From a virus: DNA of 46,991 nucleotides. The DNA lies in the IMG/VR virus record IMGVR_UViG_3300031251_000979, positions 1-46,991 of that record, one strand, 5' to 3'. The translations under genes were made by a program, and so were the position numbers. Positions 45,716 to 46,991 of this stretch are shown one piece after another (the stretch's first letter is position 1; the number at the start of each line of letters is the position of its first letter). Below the pieces are notes generated by a model. The model did no database searches. It was given only the letters and a program-made list of their open reading frames with translations, and was not told the DNA's origin.

Positions 45716-45903
45716 ACGCGCGGGCGCCTCGTCGCATCGCTCGCTGCACGCAGGCGGAAATCCGGCGCGCCATGCGTGTGGCGGAGCTTGCCGAAAAGCC
45801 TATGGCGGTCGAGATATTGCCGGATGGGACAATCCGGATCGTCCCCGCCAGCCAGAGCCAGCAATCGACGCCCCCTGTTTCGGAGCGAAAGATTGTGTTG
45901 TGA
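45712..45903 (+). CDS. Small protein in the excisionase position
   Basis: 63 residues from ATG 45712 (ATGA). MNARAPRRIARCTQAEIRRA is basic and helical, followed by AVEILPDGTIRIVPA, a beta hairpin. I recall small proteins with this TQAEIxRA...DGxIxI pattern directly before integrase genes in phages of rhizobia. It could be a recombination directionality factor, but no sequence match to known excisionases is seen. Confidence 0.55.
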   Translation: MNARAPRRIARCTQAEIRRAMRVAELAEKPMAVEILPDGTIRIVPASQSQQSTPPVSERKIVL

Positions 45904-45911
45904 TTGAGGGC

Positions 45912-46991
45912 ATGTCCCTCCGCCAATGGCCTTATCTCCTCCGCGAAAAGACCCGCCACAAGAAATCAGTGTGGTATGTCCGCCGTGGCGAGGGGCCCCG
46001 CACGCGCATCCGTGCCGAATACGATACCCCTGAGTTCAAGGTTGAATATGACGCCGCGGTAGCTGGCACACTGACTCAGGCGAAGCCGCTGGCACGCTCG
46101 GGCAGCCTTCAATGGCTCTACGACCGCTACCGCGAAACGACCGCGTGGGCCGATCTCTCGGCGGCTACGAGGCGGCAGCGGGAGAACATCTTTGAAGGGG
46201 TGATGAAGACCGCGGGTGCGGAGCAATTCATCGCGATCACAAGGGCGACGATTGAGGCCGGGAAAGACCGGCGGCGAGAGACCCCGGCGCAGGCTCGCAA
46301 CTTTCTGGATGCGATGCGCGGCCTGTTTCGGTGGGCGCTGGCGGCAGGAATGGTCAATTCAGATCCCACGGGTGGCGTGAAGAACCCAGCGCGCCAGACC
46401 GGTTCTGGCTTCCCGGCATGGACCGAAGAAGATGTGACGGCCTACGAGGCGAAGTGGCCTGCCGGGACGCGGCAGCGCGTCTGGCTGCATGTCCTGCTGT
46501 ACACGGGGCTCCGCCGCGGCGATGCGGTCACGTTCGGACGGCAGCATGTTCGAGATGGCGTGGGCACGCTCAAGACTGAAAAGAGCGGCTTCAAGATGGA
46601 AGTGACGCTGCCGATCCTGCCGGTGCTGGCCGAAACGCTCGCACTCGGGCCTTGCGGCGATCTCGCCTTCATCTGTGGCGAGCGTGGTCAGCCTCTCACC
46701 AAAGAATCGTTTGGCAATTTTTTCTCGGATGCATGCCGCGCGGCGGGGGTGAATAAGTCGGCGCATGGCGTGCGGAAGATCGCGGCGACGTGCGCGGCGG
46801 AGAACGGCGCGACCGTGGCCGAACTCGAAGCCATCTTTGGATGGCAAGGCGGCGCGATGGCATCTCTCTACACGCGCGCGGCGGATCGTAGACGGCTTGC
46901 GAAGGGTGCGATGGACAAGCTTTCGAGAACGCCGGAGCAACGCCTCAGCCCCGCACCTGATGGGCAGTTGCCCCGCACCTCGGAAAAATGA
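45912..46991 (+). CDS. int: Tyrosine-type site-specific integrase
   Basis: 359 residues from ATG 45912; a GTG at 45900 overlapping the previous stop is an alternative start. N-terminal arm and core-binding domains (residues 60-155: SLQWLYDRYRET, FLDAMRGLFRWALAAGMV). Catalytic residues: Arg201 in YTGLRRGD, His285 and Arg288 in HGVRK, Trp311 in FGWQGG, Tyr320 in SLYTRAA. It integrates and, with a helper, removes the phage at attB/attP. The gene ends on the last base of the window, and attP is expected just beyond. It lies at the end of the early operon and so would be made on induction. Confidence 0.93.
   Translation: MSLRQWPYLLREKTRHKKSVWYVRRGEGPRTRIRAEYDTPEFKVEYDAAVAGTLTQAKPLARSGSLQWLYDRYRETTAWADLSAATRRQRENIFEGVMKTAGAEQFIAITRATIEAGKDRRRETPAQARNFLDAMRGLFRWALAAGMVNSDPTGGVKNPARQTGSGFPAWTEEDVTAYEAKWPAGTRQRVWLHVLLYTGLRRGDAVTFGRQHVRDGVGTLKTEKSGFKMEVTLPILPVLAETLALGPCGDLAFICGERGQPLTKESFGNFFSDACRAAGVNKSAHGVRKIAATCAAENGATVAELEAIFGWQGGAMASLYTRAADRRRLAKGAMDKLSRTPEQRLSPAPDGQLPRTSEK

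Overview
The window is almost the whole of a temperate, siphovirus-like bacteriophage or prophage of about 50 kb. The host is probably an alphaproteobacterium of the rhizobial group (Hyphomicrobiales). I infer this from the GC-rich coding, from tail genes of the GTA type (DUF2460, DUF2163, NlpC/P60 and the tip protein, in that order), and from several proteins of kinds I recall from phages of rhizobia. The sequence begins inside the tail-tip gene and ends exactly at the stop codon of a tyrosine integrase, so the left end is cut, the attachment site is not visible, and no lysis cassette was found.

Layout. (1) Positions 1-21071, minus strand, read right to left: terminase small and large subunits, portal, Mu F-like minor head protein, protease-scaffold, decoration protein, DUF2184-type capsid, several accessory virion proteins, connector, tail completion proteins, tail tube, frameshifted tail chaperones, tape measure (1001 aa), and the distal tail. 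A lone plus-strand lipoprotein gene (6823-7389) interrupts this operon. (2) Positions 21107-31400, minus strand: metallopeptidase, small zinc proteins, replication initiator carrying an embedded GIY-YIG-like domain, DnaB helicase, TSCPD protein, DNA methyltransferase, SNF2-like helicase, VRR-NUC nuclease, RNA ligase and HTH regulators. (3) Positions 31571-34710: the genetic switch, with a Cro-like protein, a CI/LexA-type repressor, an HNH protein, a HicA/HicB pair, and two promoter regions sharing one operator type (AACCG-N3-CGGTT). (4) Positions 34711-46991, plus strand: a very compact early operon of about 34 mostly tiny genes joined by ATGA or TGATG overlaps. It carries a Cys-Ser-X repeat protein, a virion/early protein with an embedded HNH endonuclease, a RecT/Red-beta-like annealing protein, NinB, an HNH nuclease, a C5 methyltransferase, a TnpB-like protein with an altered RuvC site, and the integrase.

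How it works together (inference). The repressor would bind three operators between cro and cI and two more 2.2 kb away at the early promoter. That would silence both the minus-strand lytic operon and the plus-strand early operon. On induction the early operon supplies recombination, methylation, excision and host-takeover functions. The cro-side operon supplies replication and then, directly or through further promoters, the virion genes. The most interesting items are the dispersed operator set, the TnpB-like gene with a displaced catalytic glutamate that is translationally coupled on both sides, the 29-cysteine CSX repeat with an exact 117-bp tandem duplication, and two nuclease domains embedded in frame inside unrelated phage proteins.
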